64,000 nt of DNA from ZYF759 sp046297455 (GCA_046297455.1 JBKBIT010000019.1:1-64000), one strand, 5' to 3'. Positions 33,881 through 43,030 are shown, counted from the first letter of the stretch. The notes: generated from the letters alone by a model not told the origin. Translations and numbers: made by a program.

Positions 33881-36406
33881 ATGAGCAAGGGCGACACACT
33901 TCTTGAGGAATATCGTGAAAAGCGAGATTTCTCGCTCACCCCGGAGCCGGGCGCAGATGGGAAGCCGCGTACGGCGGGCGGCAAGTTGTCCTTCGTCGTC
34001 CAGAAACATGATGCCACGCGCCTTCATTTCGATTTCCGCTTGGAATGGGACGGGGTTCTCAAAAGCTGGGCGGTGACGCGCGGCCCGAGCCTCGACCCTT
34101 CGGAAAAGCGCCTGGCGGTCCGCACCGAGGACCACCCGCTCGCTTATGGCGAGTTCGAGGGTGTGATCCCGCCGAAGCAATATGGCGGCGGTACTGTGAT
34201 GCTGTGGGACCGCGGTACTTGGGAGCCGGAGAACGATCCCGAAGAAGGTCTCAAGAACGGCAAGCTCGGCTTCACGCTGCACGGAGAGCGCATGAAGGGC
34301 AGCTGGGCGCTGGTGCGCATGAGGCCCCGAAAGGGCGAAAAGCGCGAGAACTGGCTGCTGATCAAGCACAAGGACGAGGTCGCGGCGGCGCGCGGCGACA
34401 TCACCAAGAAACACGTGAAATCCGTCGTTTCTGACAGGACGATGACCCAGATCGCCAAGGGCGGACGGAAGCTGGCGGCAAGCGATCTGTCCAACAAGGT
34501 CGAGGACAAGCCTGCTACCAAGAAGGAGCCGGAGCGTAGGTTGGGAGGCAAGTCAGAAGCGCTTCCGCGCTGGCGCGAGCCGCAACTGGCAACGCTGGTC
34601 TCCGAGGCGCCGGAGGGTCGAGAATGGCTCTCCGAGCTCAAATATGACGGCTACCGGACCCTGATCGCCATTGCCGGCGGCAAGGCGCGCATCTTCACGC
34701 GCAACGGAAAGGACTGGACCGACAAGTTCCCCGGCATCGCCGAAGCCGCGGCTGCGCTCGACACGGACGGCACGCTGATCGACGGCGAGATCGTCGCCTT
34801 CGACGGCAAGGGCCGAACGGATTTTTCAACGCTGCAGAAGGCGATCAAGCAGGGCGGGGAAATGTCGTGTTTCGTGTTCGATCTCCTCATTGAAGGAGGG
34901 GAGGAGATCGCTGAATTGCCGCTCGTCGAGCGCAAGGAACGGCTGGAGAAGATCGTGGGGCGCGGGCAGGGCGCGCTGGTCTGTTCCGACCATGTGCGTG
35001 GCAGCGCGAACAAGGTCTTTGCTGAGATATGCCGGTCCGGCCACGAAGGCATCATCGCCAAACGTGCCGATGCACCCTATCGCTCGGGCCGGAGCAGGGA
35101 CTGGCTGAAGGTCAAATGCACGCGGCGGCAGGAATTCGTGATCGGCGGCTATTCGCCGACGGACAAGAAGGCGCGGCCGTTCTCGTCCGTCCTGATCGGC
35201 GTGCAGGATAACGGCAAATTCGTCTATAAAGGACGTTTGGGCAGCTTCGCAGGCGGCACGCTGGAAGAACTCGGTGAGGCTCTCAAGGGCATTGAGCGCA
35301 AGACCTCGCCCTTCGCGTCGCTGCCGAGGGAGGCATCGCGTGATGCGAAATTCGTCACGCCGGAACTGGTGGTAGAGGTCGATTTCGCCGAATTCACTGC
35401 AGATGGCGTCGTGCGGCATGGCGTGGTGAAGGGCATTCGCGGCGACAAGGACGCCGCTGAGGTGGTTCTCGAAGAGGCCGGAGGACAGGCGATGGCGAGC
35501 CACGAGACCCGCGACCGGATCGCCGGCGTGAAATTGTCGAGCCCCGACAAGGTGCTGTTCGAGGAGCAGGGGGTGACGAAAGCCGATCTCGCCGCCCATT
35601 ATGAGCGGGTGGCAGATCGCATGCTGCCGCTGGTCGAGGGGCGGCTGGTCAGCCTGGTTCGCTGTCCGCAAGGCGAGGGAGGGCAATGCTTCTTCCAGCG
35701 CCACGACCACAAGGGCTTTCCGGCCGCGATGAAGCGCCAGGAAATCACGGAGAAGGATGGCGGCAAGGCGACGTATCTCAGGCTCGACACGCTGTCCTCT
35801 CTGATCGCCGGCGTGCAGATGGGCACGCTCGAATTCCACATCTGGGGCTCGCGCGGCGACATGCTGGAAAAGCCCGACCGACTGGTCTTCGACCTCGACC
35901 CGGACGAGGGGTTGGATTTCGGCGACGTGAAGGAGGCGTCCTTCGACATCCGCGACCGGCTTGCCGAGCTGGGTCTGAAGACAGTTCCGCTGGTGACAGG
36001 CGGCAAGGGCGTGCACGTCATCGCGCCACTCACTCGCCGTGCGGAATGGCCGGAAGTGAAAGGTTTTGCGAGGGGCTTTGCGCGCATGCTCGCGGCCGAG
36101 GCGCCGGAACGCTATGTCGCCCAGGCCTCCAAGGCCAAGCGCAAGGGGCGAATCTTCGTCGACTGGCTGCGCAACGAGCGCGGGGCGACGGCTATCGCGC
36201 CCTATTCGACGCGTTCGCGGCAGGGCGCGCCGGTGGCGGTGCCGGTTTCCTGGGACGAACTGCAGGCGCTCGAGGCCGCAAACCAGTTCCGCATCACGGA
36301 CATGGAGAAACGACTCAAGGCAGCCGATCCATGGGCCGATGCGGGGAGCTGGAGGCAATCGATCACCAACAAGATGCTCGATGCGGTGGATGCCGAGATC
36401 GACTGA
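33881..36406 (+). CDS. ligD: ATP-dependent DNA ligase D (phosphoesterase-ligase-polymerase)
   Basis: An 841-residue protein with three domains in order. Residues 1-185 are the 3'-phosphoesterase (KHDATRLHFDFRLEWDGVLKSWAVTRGPS, HPLAYGEFEGVIPPKQYGGG). Residues 225-530 are the ligase with the AMP-binding Lys254 in SELKYDGYR. The C-terminal primase-polymerase runs from about 560 to the end (VFDLDPDEGLDFGDVKEAS, VTGGKGVHVIAPL). This is the Pseudomonas-like order. It processes, fills and seals ends held by Ku. ATG 33881 begins the phosphoesterase domain. The stop lies 3 bases from that of the convergent corrinoid activator gene. Confidence 0.96.
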   Translation: MSKGDTLLEEYREKRDFSLTPEPGADGKPRTAGGKLSFVVQKHDATRLHFDFRLEWDGVLKSWAVTRGPSLDPSEKRLAVRTEDHPLAYGEFEGVIPPKQYGGGTVMLWDRGTWEPENDPEEGLKNGKLGFTLHGERMKGSWALVRMRPRKGEKRENWLLIKHKDEVAAARGDITKKHVKSVVSDRTMTQIAKGGRKLAASDLSNKVEDKPATKKEPERRLGGKSEALPRWREPQLATLVSEAPEGREWLSELKYDGYRTLIAIAGGKARIFTRNGKDWTDKFPGIAEAAAALDTDGTLIDGEIVAFDGKGRTDFSTLQKAIKQGGEMSCFVFDLLIEGGEEIAELPLVERKERLEKIVGRGQGALVCSDHVRGSANKVFAEICRSGHEGIIAKRADAPYRSGRSRDWLKVKCTRRQEFVIGGYSPTDKKARPFSSVLIGVQDNGKFVYKGRLGSFAGGTLEELGEALKGIERKTSPFASLPREASRDAKFVTPELVVEVDFAEFTADGVVRHGVVKGIRGDKDAAEVVLEEAGGQAMASHETRDRIAGVKLSSPDKVLFEEQGVTKADLAAHYERVADRMLPLVEGRLVSLVRCPQGEGGQCFFQRHDHKGFPAAMKRQEITEKDGGKATYLRLDTLSSLIAGVQMGTLEFHIWGSRGDMLEKPDRLVFDLDPDEGLDFGDVKEASFDIRDRLAELGLKTVPLVTGGKGVHVIAPLTRRAEWPEVKGFARGFARMLAAEAPERYVAQASKAKRKGRIFVDWLRNERGATAIAPYSTRSRQGAPVAVPVSWDELQALEAANQFRITDMEKRLKAADPWADAGSWRQSITNKMLDAVDAEID

Positions 36407-36409
36407 GGG

Positions 36410-38473
36410 TTAATCGCGTGCCCTGCGCGCGGCGCGTTCCTCGCGCGAGCGGCGGCGCGGTGCCGCCTCGCCATTGGCGGTCGCCATGCGGCGCGCGGGC
36501 AAGGCAACCTCCGCGGCCAGATTCGGAAAGGGGTCGATACGGTTGGGGATTGCCATGGCATCGATGAACAGTTGCTGGAAGCGGGGCTCAAGTGCGGTCT
36601 CGATCTTCTCGATCCATTTCACCGTCGTCTCGATCTCGCGACGATACTCCCGGTTGAGCAGTGCCATCAGCGCCCCGGTGCCGGCCGCATTGCCCACGGC
36701 CTTGACCTCGGAGAGCGCGCAGTCCGGGATCAGGCCCAGCACCATCGCGTATTTGGGGTCGATGAAGGAGCCGAATGCGCCGGCAAAGCCGATCGTGTCG
36801 ACATGGTCGATGCCCTGCTTCTCCATCAGGAGCCTGATGCCGGCATAGAGCGCGGCCTTGGCAAGCTGGATGGCGCGCACGTCGTTCTGGGTGATGTAGT
36901 GCTTCTGCTTGCCGTCATGCAGCAGGTAGGACCAGGTGCGTCCCGTCTGGACGATGCGGGGGGTGCGCGACGCCATCTCGCCGTCGACCACGCCGTCCTC
37001 GGAGATGATGCCCGCCAGATACATCTCGGCCACGACCTCGATGATGGCGGAGCCGCAGATGCCGGTGATGCCGAGTTTTTCGGCTGCTTCCTCGAAGCCC
37101 GGCTCGTCGGACCAGAGATCAGAACCGATGATCCTGAAGCGCGGCTCGAGCGTGGCAGGGTCGATGCGTACCCGCTCTATGGCACCGGGCGCGGCGCGCT
37201 GGCCGGCAGAAATCTCGGCCCCTTCAAAGGCGGGGCCTGTGGGCGAGGAGGCGGCGACCATGCGCCTGGAGTTGCCGAGCACGATCTCGGCATTGGTGCC
37301 GACATCGACCAGCAGCATCATCCTGTCCTGACGGTGCGGACCTTCTGAAAGCACGGCGCCGGCCGCATCGGCGCCGACATGGCCGGCGATGCAGGGCAGC
37401 ACGTAGACGCGCGCGCCGACATTGATCGCCAGCCCGAGCTCGCTCGCCCATGTGTGGACCTCGCCGGAAACGGCGAGCGCGAAGGGGGCTTGGCCGAGTT
37501 CCGTCGGGTCGATGCCGAGGAAGAGATGATGCATGATCGGGTTGCCGACAAAGACTGCATCGAGGATGGAATCCGCTTCCACCTCGCCCTCGCGGCAGGC
37601 CTTGGCGACGAGATCGTTGATTGCCCCGCGCACGGCCTTCGTCATGGCCTCCCGGCCTTCGGGCTGCATCATGATGTAGGAGACCCGGCTCATCAGATCC
37701 TCGCCGAAGCGGATCTGTGGGTTCTGCGCGCCAACAGAAGCGGCGACGCGGCCGGACAGAAGCGAGACCAGATGCATGGCGACGGTGGTCGAACCGATGT
37801 CGCAGGCAATGCCATAGGCCTCGTTCTTGAGGCCTGGCCAGAGCGCGATGATGGTCGGTCGCGATGATTCGAGATCGCGATGGATGGCGGCGGTGACGCC
37901 CCAATTGCCCTTGCGCAGGATGGCCTGGACCTTCGGCAGAAGATGCTGGGAGACGAGCAGGTCTTCCCAGCCCCATTCAATCTCCAGCCGCAGCTTGAGC
38001 CGGTCGAGATCGCCCAACGGCTTGTGCATGTCGGGCTCGTCCACCTCGACATAGCAGAGCTGGACAGCGGGATTGCGCTCGATGACGCGCTCGATCGGCG
38101 ACTTGCGCACGACCTGCGCGTTGATCTGGACATCCTGCGGCACGTCGATGACGAGGTCGCCTTCGATCGTGGCGGAGCAGGAAAGCCTGCGGCCAGGCGC
38201 CAGTTCCCGCTTTTCGGCATAGCGGCGTTCCTTGGCGCCGACGGGCGAGATGTGGTCGAGGGTGGAATTGATCTTGTGCTTGGCGAAGATGCCTTCCTGA
38301 ACCTCGACCTGGCAGCGTCCGCATGTGGCGCGGCCGCCGCACACGGACTCGACATAGACGCCGAGTTCGCGCGCGGCCTCCAGGATGGGCGTGCCCTTCG
38401 GGAAGCGTCCGCGTTTGCCGGAGGGCATGAACAGGACGAGCGGGTCGAGCGTATGCGGGGGCGGGGTGGTCAT
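36410..38473 (-). CDS. Corrinoid activation protein: 2Fe-2S plus ASKHA ATPase (RACo/RamA-like)
   Basis: A 687-residue protein. An N-terminal plant-type ferredoxin domain has Cys45, Cys51, Cys54 and Cys99 (VCGGRATCGRCQ and GRRLSCSA), then a linker and an ASKHA ATPase (ACDIGSTTVAMHLVSL; MLLVDVGTNAEIVLGN; GFAGAFGSFIDP), the DUF4445 family. Relatives (RACo, and RamA/RamQ for methylamine corrinoids) use ATP to drive one-electron reduction of inactive Co(II) corrinoid to Co(I). This fits the corrinoid protein at 45706. The tail (residues 665-687) is Arg-rich (PRRRSREERAARRARD). Last gene of the folate/corrinoid run, 23 bases after the methyltransferase. Confidence 0.92.
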   Translation of the reverse strand: MTTPPPHTLDPLVLFMPSGKRGRFPKGTPILEAARELGVYVESVCGGRATCGRCQVEVQEGIFAKHKINSTLDHISPVGAKERRYAEKRELAPGRRLSCSATIEGDLVIDVPQDVQINAQVVRKSPIERVIERNPAVQLCYVEVDEPDMHKPLGDLDRLKLRLEIEWGWEDLLVSQHLLPKVQAILRKGNWGVTAAIHRDLESSRPTIIALWPGLKNEAYGIACDIGSTTVAMHLVSLLSGRVAASVGAQNPQIRFGEDLMSRVSYIMMQPEGREAMTKAVRGAINDLVAKACREGEVEADSILDAVFVGNPIMHHLFLGIDPTELGQAPFALAVSGEVHTWASELGLAINVGARVYVLPCIAGHVGADAAGAVLSEGPHRQDRMMLLVDVGTNAEIVLGNSRRMVAASSPTGPAFEGAEISAGQRAAPGAIERVRIDPATLEPRFRIIGSDLWSDEPGFEEAAEKLGITGICGSAIIEVVAEMYLAGIISEDGVVDGEMASRTPRIVQTGRTWSYLLHDGKQKHYITQNDVRAIQLAKAALYAGIRLLMEKQGIDHVDTIGFAGAFGSFIDPKYAMVLGLIPDCALSEVKAVGNAAGTGALMALLNREYRREIETTVKWIEKIETALEPRFQQLFIDAMAIPNRIDPFPNLAAEVALPARRMATANGEAAPRRRSREERAARRARD

Positions 38474-38496
38474 GCAGTCTGCCTGTCGTGAGCCTT

Positions 38497-39459
38497 TCAG
38501 CCCCGTGCCATGCGCGCTTCGCGTCCACCCCTTCGCCGGCCACCGGCGGACTCTGCGGTAGACGTGAGCGGAACCGGCGCGGCGACGGCATGTTCGCCAG
38601 GCTTGTGGTCCTTGTAGGTGCGGATCCAGTTCATGCAGTCGCGATCCGTGCCGGCAAGCACATTGGCGCCGCGCACCATTTCCATTTCCTGCGGTCGGCA
38701 GGGGTTCATGATGGCCGACGTCATGCCGGCGCCGATGACCATGGGGATGAAGGCGGCATTAATACCGTGGCGGTGCGGCAGGCCGAAGGAAATGTTGGAG
38801 AGCCCGCAGGTCGTGTTGACCTTCAGTTCGTCGCGCAGGCGGCGAAGGAGCGCAAAGACCTGCTTTCCGGCGGTGCCCATCGCGCCGATCGGCATCACGA
38901 GCGGGTCGACCACGATGTCATGGGCGGGGATTCCGTAGTCGGCAGCGCGCTGGACGATCTTCTTCGCAACCTCGAAGCGCACATCCGGGTCTTCGGATAT
39001 GCCGGTCTCGTCATTGGAGATGGCCACGACCGGCACGTCATATTTCTTCACAAGCGGCAGGATGGCCTCGAGCTTTTCCTCCTCGCCGGTGACCGAATTC
39101 ACGAGTGGGCGGCCCTTGGCGACCTTCAATGCCGCCTCGATGGCGGCGGAGACCGAGGAGTCGATGGAAAGCGGTACGTCCACCAGGCCCTGCACGATCT
39201 CAAGTGTCTGGACGAGCAGGGCAGGTTCGGTGGCATTCGGGTCGACGGCGGTGACACCGGCATTGACGTCGAGGATATCGGCTCCCGCCGCCACCTGTTC
39301 GAGCGCGTCCTTGCGCACAGTGTCGAAATTGCCATCGACCATCTCGGCTGCAAGCTTCTTGCGGCCGGTCGGGTTGATGCGCTCGCCGATGACGCGGAAA
39401 GGCTGGTCGAAGCCGATGACGACCTCCCTGCGGGCTGAGGCGACGATGGTGCGGGTCAT
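38497..39459 (-). CDS. Methyl-tetrahydrofolate:corrinoid methyltransferase (pterin-binding, MtgA/MetH-like)
   Basis: A 320-residue TIM barrel of the pterin-binding family: VIGERINPTGRKKLAAEM, ADILDVNAG, SIDSSVSAAIEAALK, LVNSVTGEEEK and CGLSNISFGLPHR match the folate-binding module of MetH and MtgA. It moves a methyl group between tetrahydrofolate and a cobalt centre; direction depends on context. The C-terminus is an Arg/Gly-rich tail (GGRRRGGREARMARG). ATG 39459 has GGAGA upstream. It is between MetF and the activator, 48 and 23 bases away. It could serve methionine synthesis, amine demethylation, or both. Confidence 0.9.
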   Translation of the reverse strand: MTRTIVASARREVVIGFDQPFRVIGERINPTGRKKLAAEMVDGNFDTVRKDALEQVAAGADILDVNAGVTAVDPNATEPALLVQTLEIVQGLVDVPLSIDSSVSAAIEAALKVAKGRPLVNSVTGEEEKLEAILPLVKKYDVPVVAISNDETGISEDPDVRFEVAKKIVQRAADYGIPAHDIVVDPLVMPIGAMGTAGKQVFALLRRLRDELKVNTTCGLSNISFGLPHRHGINAAFIPMVIGAGMTSAIMNPCRPQEMEMVRGANVLAGTDRDCMNWIRTYKDHKPGEHAVAAPVPLTSTAESAGGRRRGGREARMARG

Positions 39460-39507
39460 TGAAGTGTCTCCGTGAAAGGTGATGGCGGGCGGAAGTTGCC
39501 CAGCGTG

Positions 39508-40548
39508 TCAGTCGGTTTTGTGCAGGAGGCGGCCGAGGCGTTCTACGACGATGGCGTCATCCGGTCCGGCCTCGCGTTTCCAGGGCTTCCGGCCCTTGAG
39601 CACGCCCGATTCGGCGACGATTTCGGCTACGAATTCCTCCTGCCGATAGGCCATGACATGGATGCCGGAGACGCCCTCTATCTCCTTGACCTCGTTGATG
39701 ATGTCGATGCAGAGGCGCTTGCCCTCGGCTTTCTGATCCTGTGCGCCTTCCAGGCGGGCAATCACTGCGTCTGGAATGTGCACGCCGGGCACGTTGGTTC
39801 GCATCCATTTGGCGGTGCGCGCAGAAGCGAGGGGACCGACGCCGACAAGGATGAAACACTCCTCGTGCAGGCCCATGTCGCGCACGCGCTTCATGTATTC
39901 GACGAGCATGGGCATGTCATAGCAGTACTGGCTCTGAACGAACTGGGCGCCGGCGGCGATCTTCTTGGCGAGCCTCAGCGCCCGGAATTCATGGGGCGGG
40001 GCGAAGGGGTTGATCGCCGCGCCGAGGAAGACATGCGGGGGAGAGGTGAGCTTGCGGCCGGACAGGAACTTCTGCTCGTCGCGCATGGTGCGGATGGTTT
40101 CCAGCAGCGACATGCAGTCGAGGTCGAAGACGGGTTTGGCGCCCGGCTGATCGCCGGCCTGCACCCCGTCGCCGGTCAGGCAGAGGATGTTGGCCACACC
40201 CATGGCGGCCGCGCCAAGCACGTCACCCTGAATGGCAATACGGTTCTTGTCGCGACAGGCGATCTGCATGATCGGCGCGTAGCCCATGCGGGTCAGGAGC
40301 GCGCAGATGCCGACAGAGGACATATGGCAATTGGCGCCGGAGGCATCGACGGCGTTGATGCCATCGACCCACCCGTCGAAGACGGAGGCTCGTTCGTAGA
40401 CATCCTGCGGATTGGCGCTGTCGGGTGGGTTGAGTTCGGCGGTGACGGCGAATTCTCCGCGTCGCAGGATGCGCTCCAGCCGACCGCGCGAGGAATGGCC
40501 TGGCTCGGGCAGGGAGGGCGTCGAGATGGGTTGCTCGCCGGACTTCAT
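39508..40548 (-). CDS. metF: Methylenetetrahydrofolate reductase
   Basis: A 346-residue MetF-family FAD enzyme: FAVTAELNPPDSANPQDVYERA with the active-site Glu, ANILCLTGDGVQAGDQPGAKPVFDLDCMSLLE (folate and FAD loop) and GAQFVQSQYCYDMPMLVEYM. It interconverts methylene- and methyl-tetrahydrofolate. The first 20 residues are an unconserved lead. ATG 40548 overlaps the upstream gene in ATGA. That partner is a Cys-rich MTHFR-C-terminal protein, as MetF is paired with MetV in acetogens, so the electron source may not be plain NAD(P)H. Confidence 0.9.
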   Translation of the reverse strand: MKSGEQPISTPSLPEPGHSSRGRLERILRRGEFAVTAELNPPDSANPQDVYERASVFDGWVDGINAVDASGANCHMSSVGICALLTRMGYAPIMQIACRDKNRIAIQGDVLGAAAMGVANILCLTGDGVQAGDQPGAKPVFDLDCMSLLETIRTMRDEQKFLSGRKLTSPPHVFLGAAINPFAPPHEFRALRLAKKIAAGAQFVQSQYCYDMPMLVEYMKRVRDMGLHEECFILVGVGPLASARTAKWMRTNVPGVHIPDAVIARLEGAQDQKAEGKRLCIDIINEVKEIEGVSGIHVMAYRQEEFVAEIVAESGVLKGRKPWKREAGPDDAIVVERLGRLLHKTD

Positions 40549-41126
40549 CTTGTGCCGTCGCCTTGTTCGCGAGCGGATGCGGCCTGCGCTGTGACGCGCA
40601 GCCAAGCCGAGGTTTCCCGAAGCGACTGGTCGACCGGCTTCTGAACGGCAAGGATAGCGTCGCCCTTCTTCATGTTGCGCGAGCCTTCCCAGGCCTTGAC
40701 CCATACGCAGGGCATGTCGGGCTCGACCTCGCAGTTGCCGTTAGCCCGGACTCCACCGCAAGGGCCGTTGCGCAACTGCTTGGGGCAGTTCATCGGGCAG
40801 GACATGCCGGTGGAAGAAAGGATACAGTGGCCGCACATGCGGCAATCGAACATGAGGCCCTTGACCCGCTTCTCGATGAACTTGACCGGCTTTTCTACGC
40901 GGCGATATCCGATGCCGTTCCAGACCGGGTGCAGCAGCAGGAAAAGATCGGCGAAGCGGGAATAGAACCATTCGAGGAAGCGCGAATGCCGTACCGACCA
41001 CAGTCGCATCGTGTAGCGGCGCTGGACCCGGCGCTGAGGTGACGTGTCTGCCGGCTTGTAGGCGCTCTTCGGCTGCGCCTGGCGCACCAAGGTCGCCTGG
41101 GTCACATGACGCTCCGGTTCAGCCAT
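40545..41126 (-). CDS. MTHFR C-terminal-domain Cys-rich protein (MetV-like)
   Basis: A 193-residue protein whose centre holds eight cysteines (positions 95, 98, 101, 110, 114, 123, 132, 140) in CRMCGHCILSSTGMSCPMNCP and LRNGPCGGVRANGNCEV. This is the hallmark of the MTHFR_C family, found fused to or beside MetF (MetV in acetogens). The pattern could hold Fe-S clusters or zinc and likely passes electrons to MetF. A hydrophobic helix lies before the cluster (FADLFLLLHPVWNGIGY). It overlaps metF (ATGA) and the PF13769 gene (8 bases), so the three are tightly coupled. Confidence 0.82.
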   Translation of the reverse strand: MAEPERHVTQATLVRQAQPKSAYKPADTSPQRRVQRRYTMRLWSVRHSRFLEWFYSRFADLFLLLHPVWNGIGYRRVEKPVKFIEKRVKGLMFDCRMCGHCILSSTGMSCPMNCPKQLRNGPCGGVRANGNCEVEPDMPCVWVKAWEGSRNMKKGDAILAVQKPVDQSLRETSAWLRVTAQAASAREQGDGTR

Positions 41127-41421
41127 TGTCCCAGCCCTCGGATTTGACCAGAGCCGCCAGCCGATCACGGTCGTAGGCCGCGTCGATCCGTGTGAAGGCG
41201 AGATCGGCTTCTGCCTCGAGGTCGTCGCCAACGCCTGAGGGATCACCCTTGCGCCATTCTGCGAGATAGGCGTCTGAATCGCGGGCACCGACGCGCATCG
41301 CGCACATATCGATCGCCTCAGTGAAGCGCAGCGGCAATTCGCGCTTGGCCGCGGCACGTCCCTTGCGGACGATGATCTGCGCGGGGATATCCCGCCAGTA
41401 GAGAATTGTCAGATCGGCCAT
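41119..41421 (-). CDS. PF13769-type virulence-factor-like small protein
   Basis: A 100-residue protein: MADLTILYWRDIPAQIIVRKGR then LPLRFTEAIDMCAMRVGARDSDAYLAEWRK and ADLAFTRIDAAYDRDRLAALV. It matches what I know as the virulence-factor family, a name without defined biochemistry. It overlaps the MTHFR-C gene by 8 bases, in the metF/methyltransferase/activator run. That position argues for a role in folate or corrinoid methyl transfer rather than virulence. ATG 41421 begins the conserved region. No catalytic motif is evident. Confidence 0.72.
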   Translation of the reverse strand: MADLTILYWRDIPAQIIVRKGRAAAKRELPLRFTEAIDMCAMRVGARDSDAYLAEWRKGDPSGVGDDLEAEADLAFTRIDAAYDRDRLAALVKSEGWDNG

Positions 41422-41539
41422 GCGTCGCACCCGGGAGTGTCGTGATGATCGAGCATTGCCGCACATGCGGCTTGCCTGCTTGTTGCGGCACGACGTGGGG
41501 CACTTCAAAAGCGACGCGAAGTGTGGGGGCGCTGAAGAG

Positions 41540-42175
41540 CTAGCTGCCGAAAAGCATTCCGGCCACGACCCCTGCCGTGCCTACCACCACGCCGATGATG
41601 GCCAGCGCGGCGATGCCGATGCCGCACCCCACCGTCAGGCACACGCCGTCCCGCTCGCCAAGTCCCAGCGCGATGATTGCCACCGACAAGGATGGCAGCC
41701 AGTTGCCAAGCGGGATGGGCAGTGTCACGGCGATCGCCATGACCAGCACGATCATGCCGATCGGACGGTCGGCGGCGCCGTGCGCGAAGGGCCAGGAGCG
41801 CGGGCGGACGAAACGCTCGAGCCATTCGAACAGGGGGATCAAACGCTTGGCGGCCTTGCGAAAGCGTTCAACGGAAAGGGTCTTTTCGGTCAGCCATCTA
41901 GGCAGCCAGGGCGCCTCGTAGCCCACCACCATCTGCAGCGCGATCAACACCATCGGCGGCCCGAAGATCAGGGTCGTCCCGATCGGCAGCGGCAGCAGGT
42001 TAAGGGCGGCGAAAAGCAGGAGCAGAGCTGCGAAACTCCGGTCGCCCAAGGCGTCCCGGATCTCTCCGATGCTGATGGTGCCGCCATTGCGAGCCGACAA
42101 CTCCGCGAACACCACCGACAGGCGTCGCGGGGGCGGAACCTGCTGGTCGAAGAGCGTGGGCAGCATCTGGTTCAT
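41540..42175 (-). CDS. exoD: ExoD-family exopolysaccharide synthesis membrane protein
   Basis: A 211-residue integral membrane protein with about four hydrophobic segments and ExoD motifs: GDRSFAALLLLFAALNLLPLPIGTT, APWLPRWL, RLIPLFEWLERFVRPR and ALGLGERDG. ExoD proteins affect exopolysaccharide production and alkali tolerance in rhizobia; mechanism unknown. It sits inside the C1 run (119 bases after, 130 before its neighbours), so it looks like an inserted unrelated gene. Start is ATG 42175, or TTG 42184. Confidence 0.82.
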   Translation of the reverse strand: MNQMLPTLFDQQVPPPRRLSVVFAELSARNGGTISIGEIRDALGDRSFAALLLLFAALNLLPLPIGTTLIFGPPMVLIALQMVVGYEAPWLPRWLTEKTLSVERFRKAAKRLIPLFEWLERFVRPRSWPFAHGAADRPIGMIVLVMAIAVTLPIPLGNWLPSLSVAIIALGLGERDGVCLTVGCGIGIAALAIIGVVVGTAGVVAGMLFGS

Positions 42176-42304
42176 GTTCGTCAACTTCTATTGCATGCTG
42201 TTAGACGAACGTGAAAATCAAGCGATTTGTTTGCCGTCTGGGTGTTTCCAGGCTCAAAACGGTCAAATTGGGCAATCGTTCGGCGCTGTGGTGCACATAT
42301 GGAG

Positions 42305-42916
42305 TTAGCGAAGTTGAAGTCCAGCTTGCTGCAGCCAGCGCGACAGGTCGCCATAGCCCGTCGGTCTCCGTTCGTAGGCGAGGCCGAGCATGCTGGCGGC
42401 TTCCTCGGCCACCTGGTCGAGTTGGCTATCGTCGGTCTGGGCAAGATAGACCAGCTTCTCGTAGTGGGCGAAATAGCCGGCAGCCAGTTCGGGATGGCGA
42501 TCAAGCCCAAGAGGCCGGATGAAGAAGGTTTCGAAATGCCGGCAGAGAAAGTCCGTCATGTAGAACGAGGTCATGTCGTCTTCGCCCGCGGCTTCGAAGC
42601 TTTCCAGTCCTTGATAGAAGGCAAAGCAATGCGGGCCGGCAATCCGCTGGACGCCATGCTTCTGGCAGACCTTGTCCAATTGTCCACCGGTTCCGCAGTC
42701 GGCATAACCGATCACGATATGCCGATAGCCCTCGGATCTGGCCTCCTCGATGGCGGCGTCCATGGCCGGAGCGATGCGGTCTGGATGGAAGTGGTATTCG
42801 GCGGGCAGGCAGGTCAGATCGAGATGGTCGAGGCCCAGGCGATCCTTCACGGCGAGCACCTCGCGGGCAAGCATGCCGCAAGCGATTACCCTGATCCTGT
42901 CCGTATGGTCCGCCAT
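42305..42916 (-). CDS. DUF1638 protein
   Basis: A 203-residue cytosolic protein: IRVIACGMLAREVLAV, LDLTCLPAEYHFHPDRIAPAMDAAI, HIVIGYADCGTGGQLD, AGPHCFAFYQGLESF and FYMTDFLCRHFETF are DUF1638 signatures. Conserved Cys and His residues (CGM, DCG, PHCF, CRHF) suggest a metal or thiol site. The family often neighbours corrinoid methyltransferases, as here. Biochemical role unknown. ATG 42916 follows AGGAGG at 10 bases. It is the first gene of the minus-strand run ending at the activator. Confidence 0.85.
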   Translation of the reverse strand: MADHTDRIRVIACGMLAREVLAVKDRLGLDHLDLTCLPAEYHFHPDRIAPAMDAAIEEARSEGYRHIVIGYADCGTGGQLDKVCQKHGVQRIAGPHCFAFYQGLESFEAAGEDDMTSFYMTDFLCRHFETFFIRPLGLDRHPELAAGYFAHYEKLVYLAQTDDSQLDQVAEEAASMLGLAYERRPTGYGDLSRWLQQAGLQLR

Positions 42917-42932
42917 CAAGGGCAGGCCTCCT

Positions 42933-42957
42933 GAATGTGTCGATAGAACAGACATTC
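42933..42957. promoter_or_regulatory. Inverted repeat upstream of DUF1638 gene
   Basis: GAATGT-N13-ACATTC lies just upstream of the AGGAGG ribosome site of the DUF1638 gene and 74 bases before the divergent glycosyltransferase start. It could be an operator at the head of the C1 run or a mRNA hairpin beside the ribosome site. Confidence 0.3.
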
Positions 42958-43030
42958 GGATATCAGCGGTTGCCTGTCGCGTACAATCGTATCATGACGC
43001 GCATCGTTGCGTATCCGTACAGGGACGAGA

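Noticed and set aside
33881..36406. LigD domain order as novel
   Set aside because: Phosphoesterase-ligase-polymerase order is the known Pseudomonas-type arrangement.
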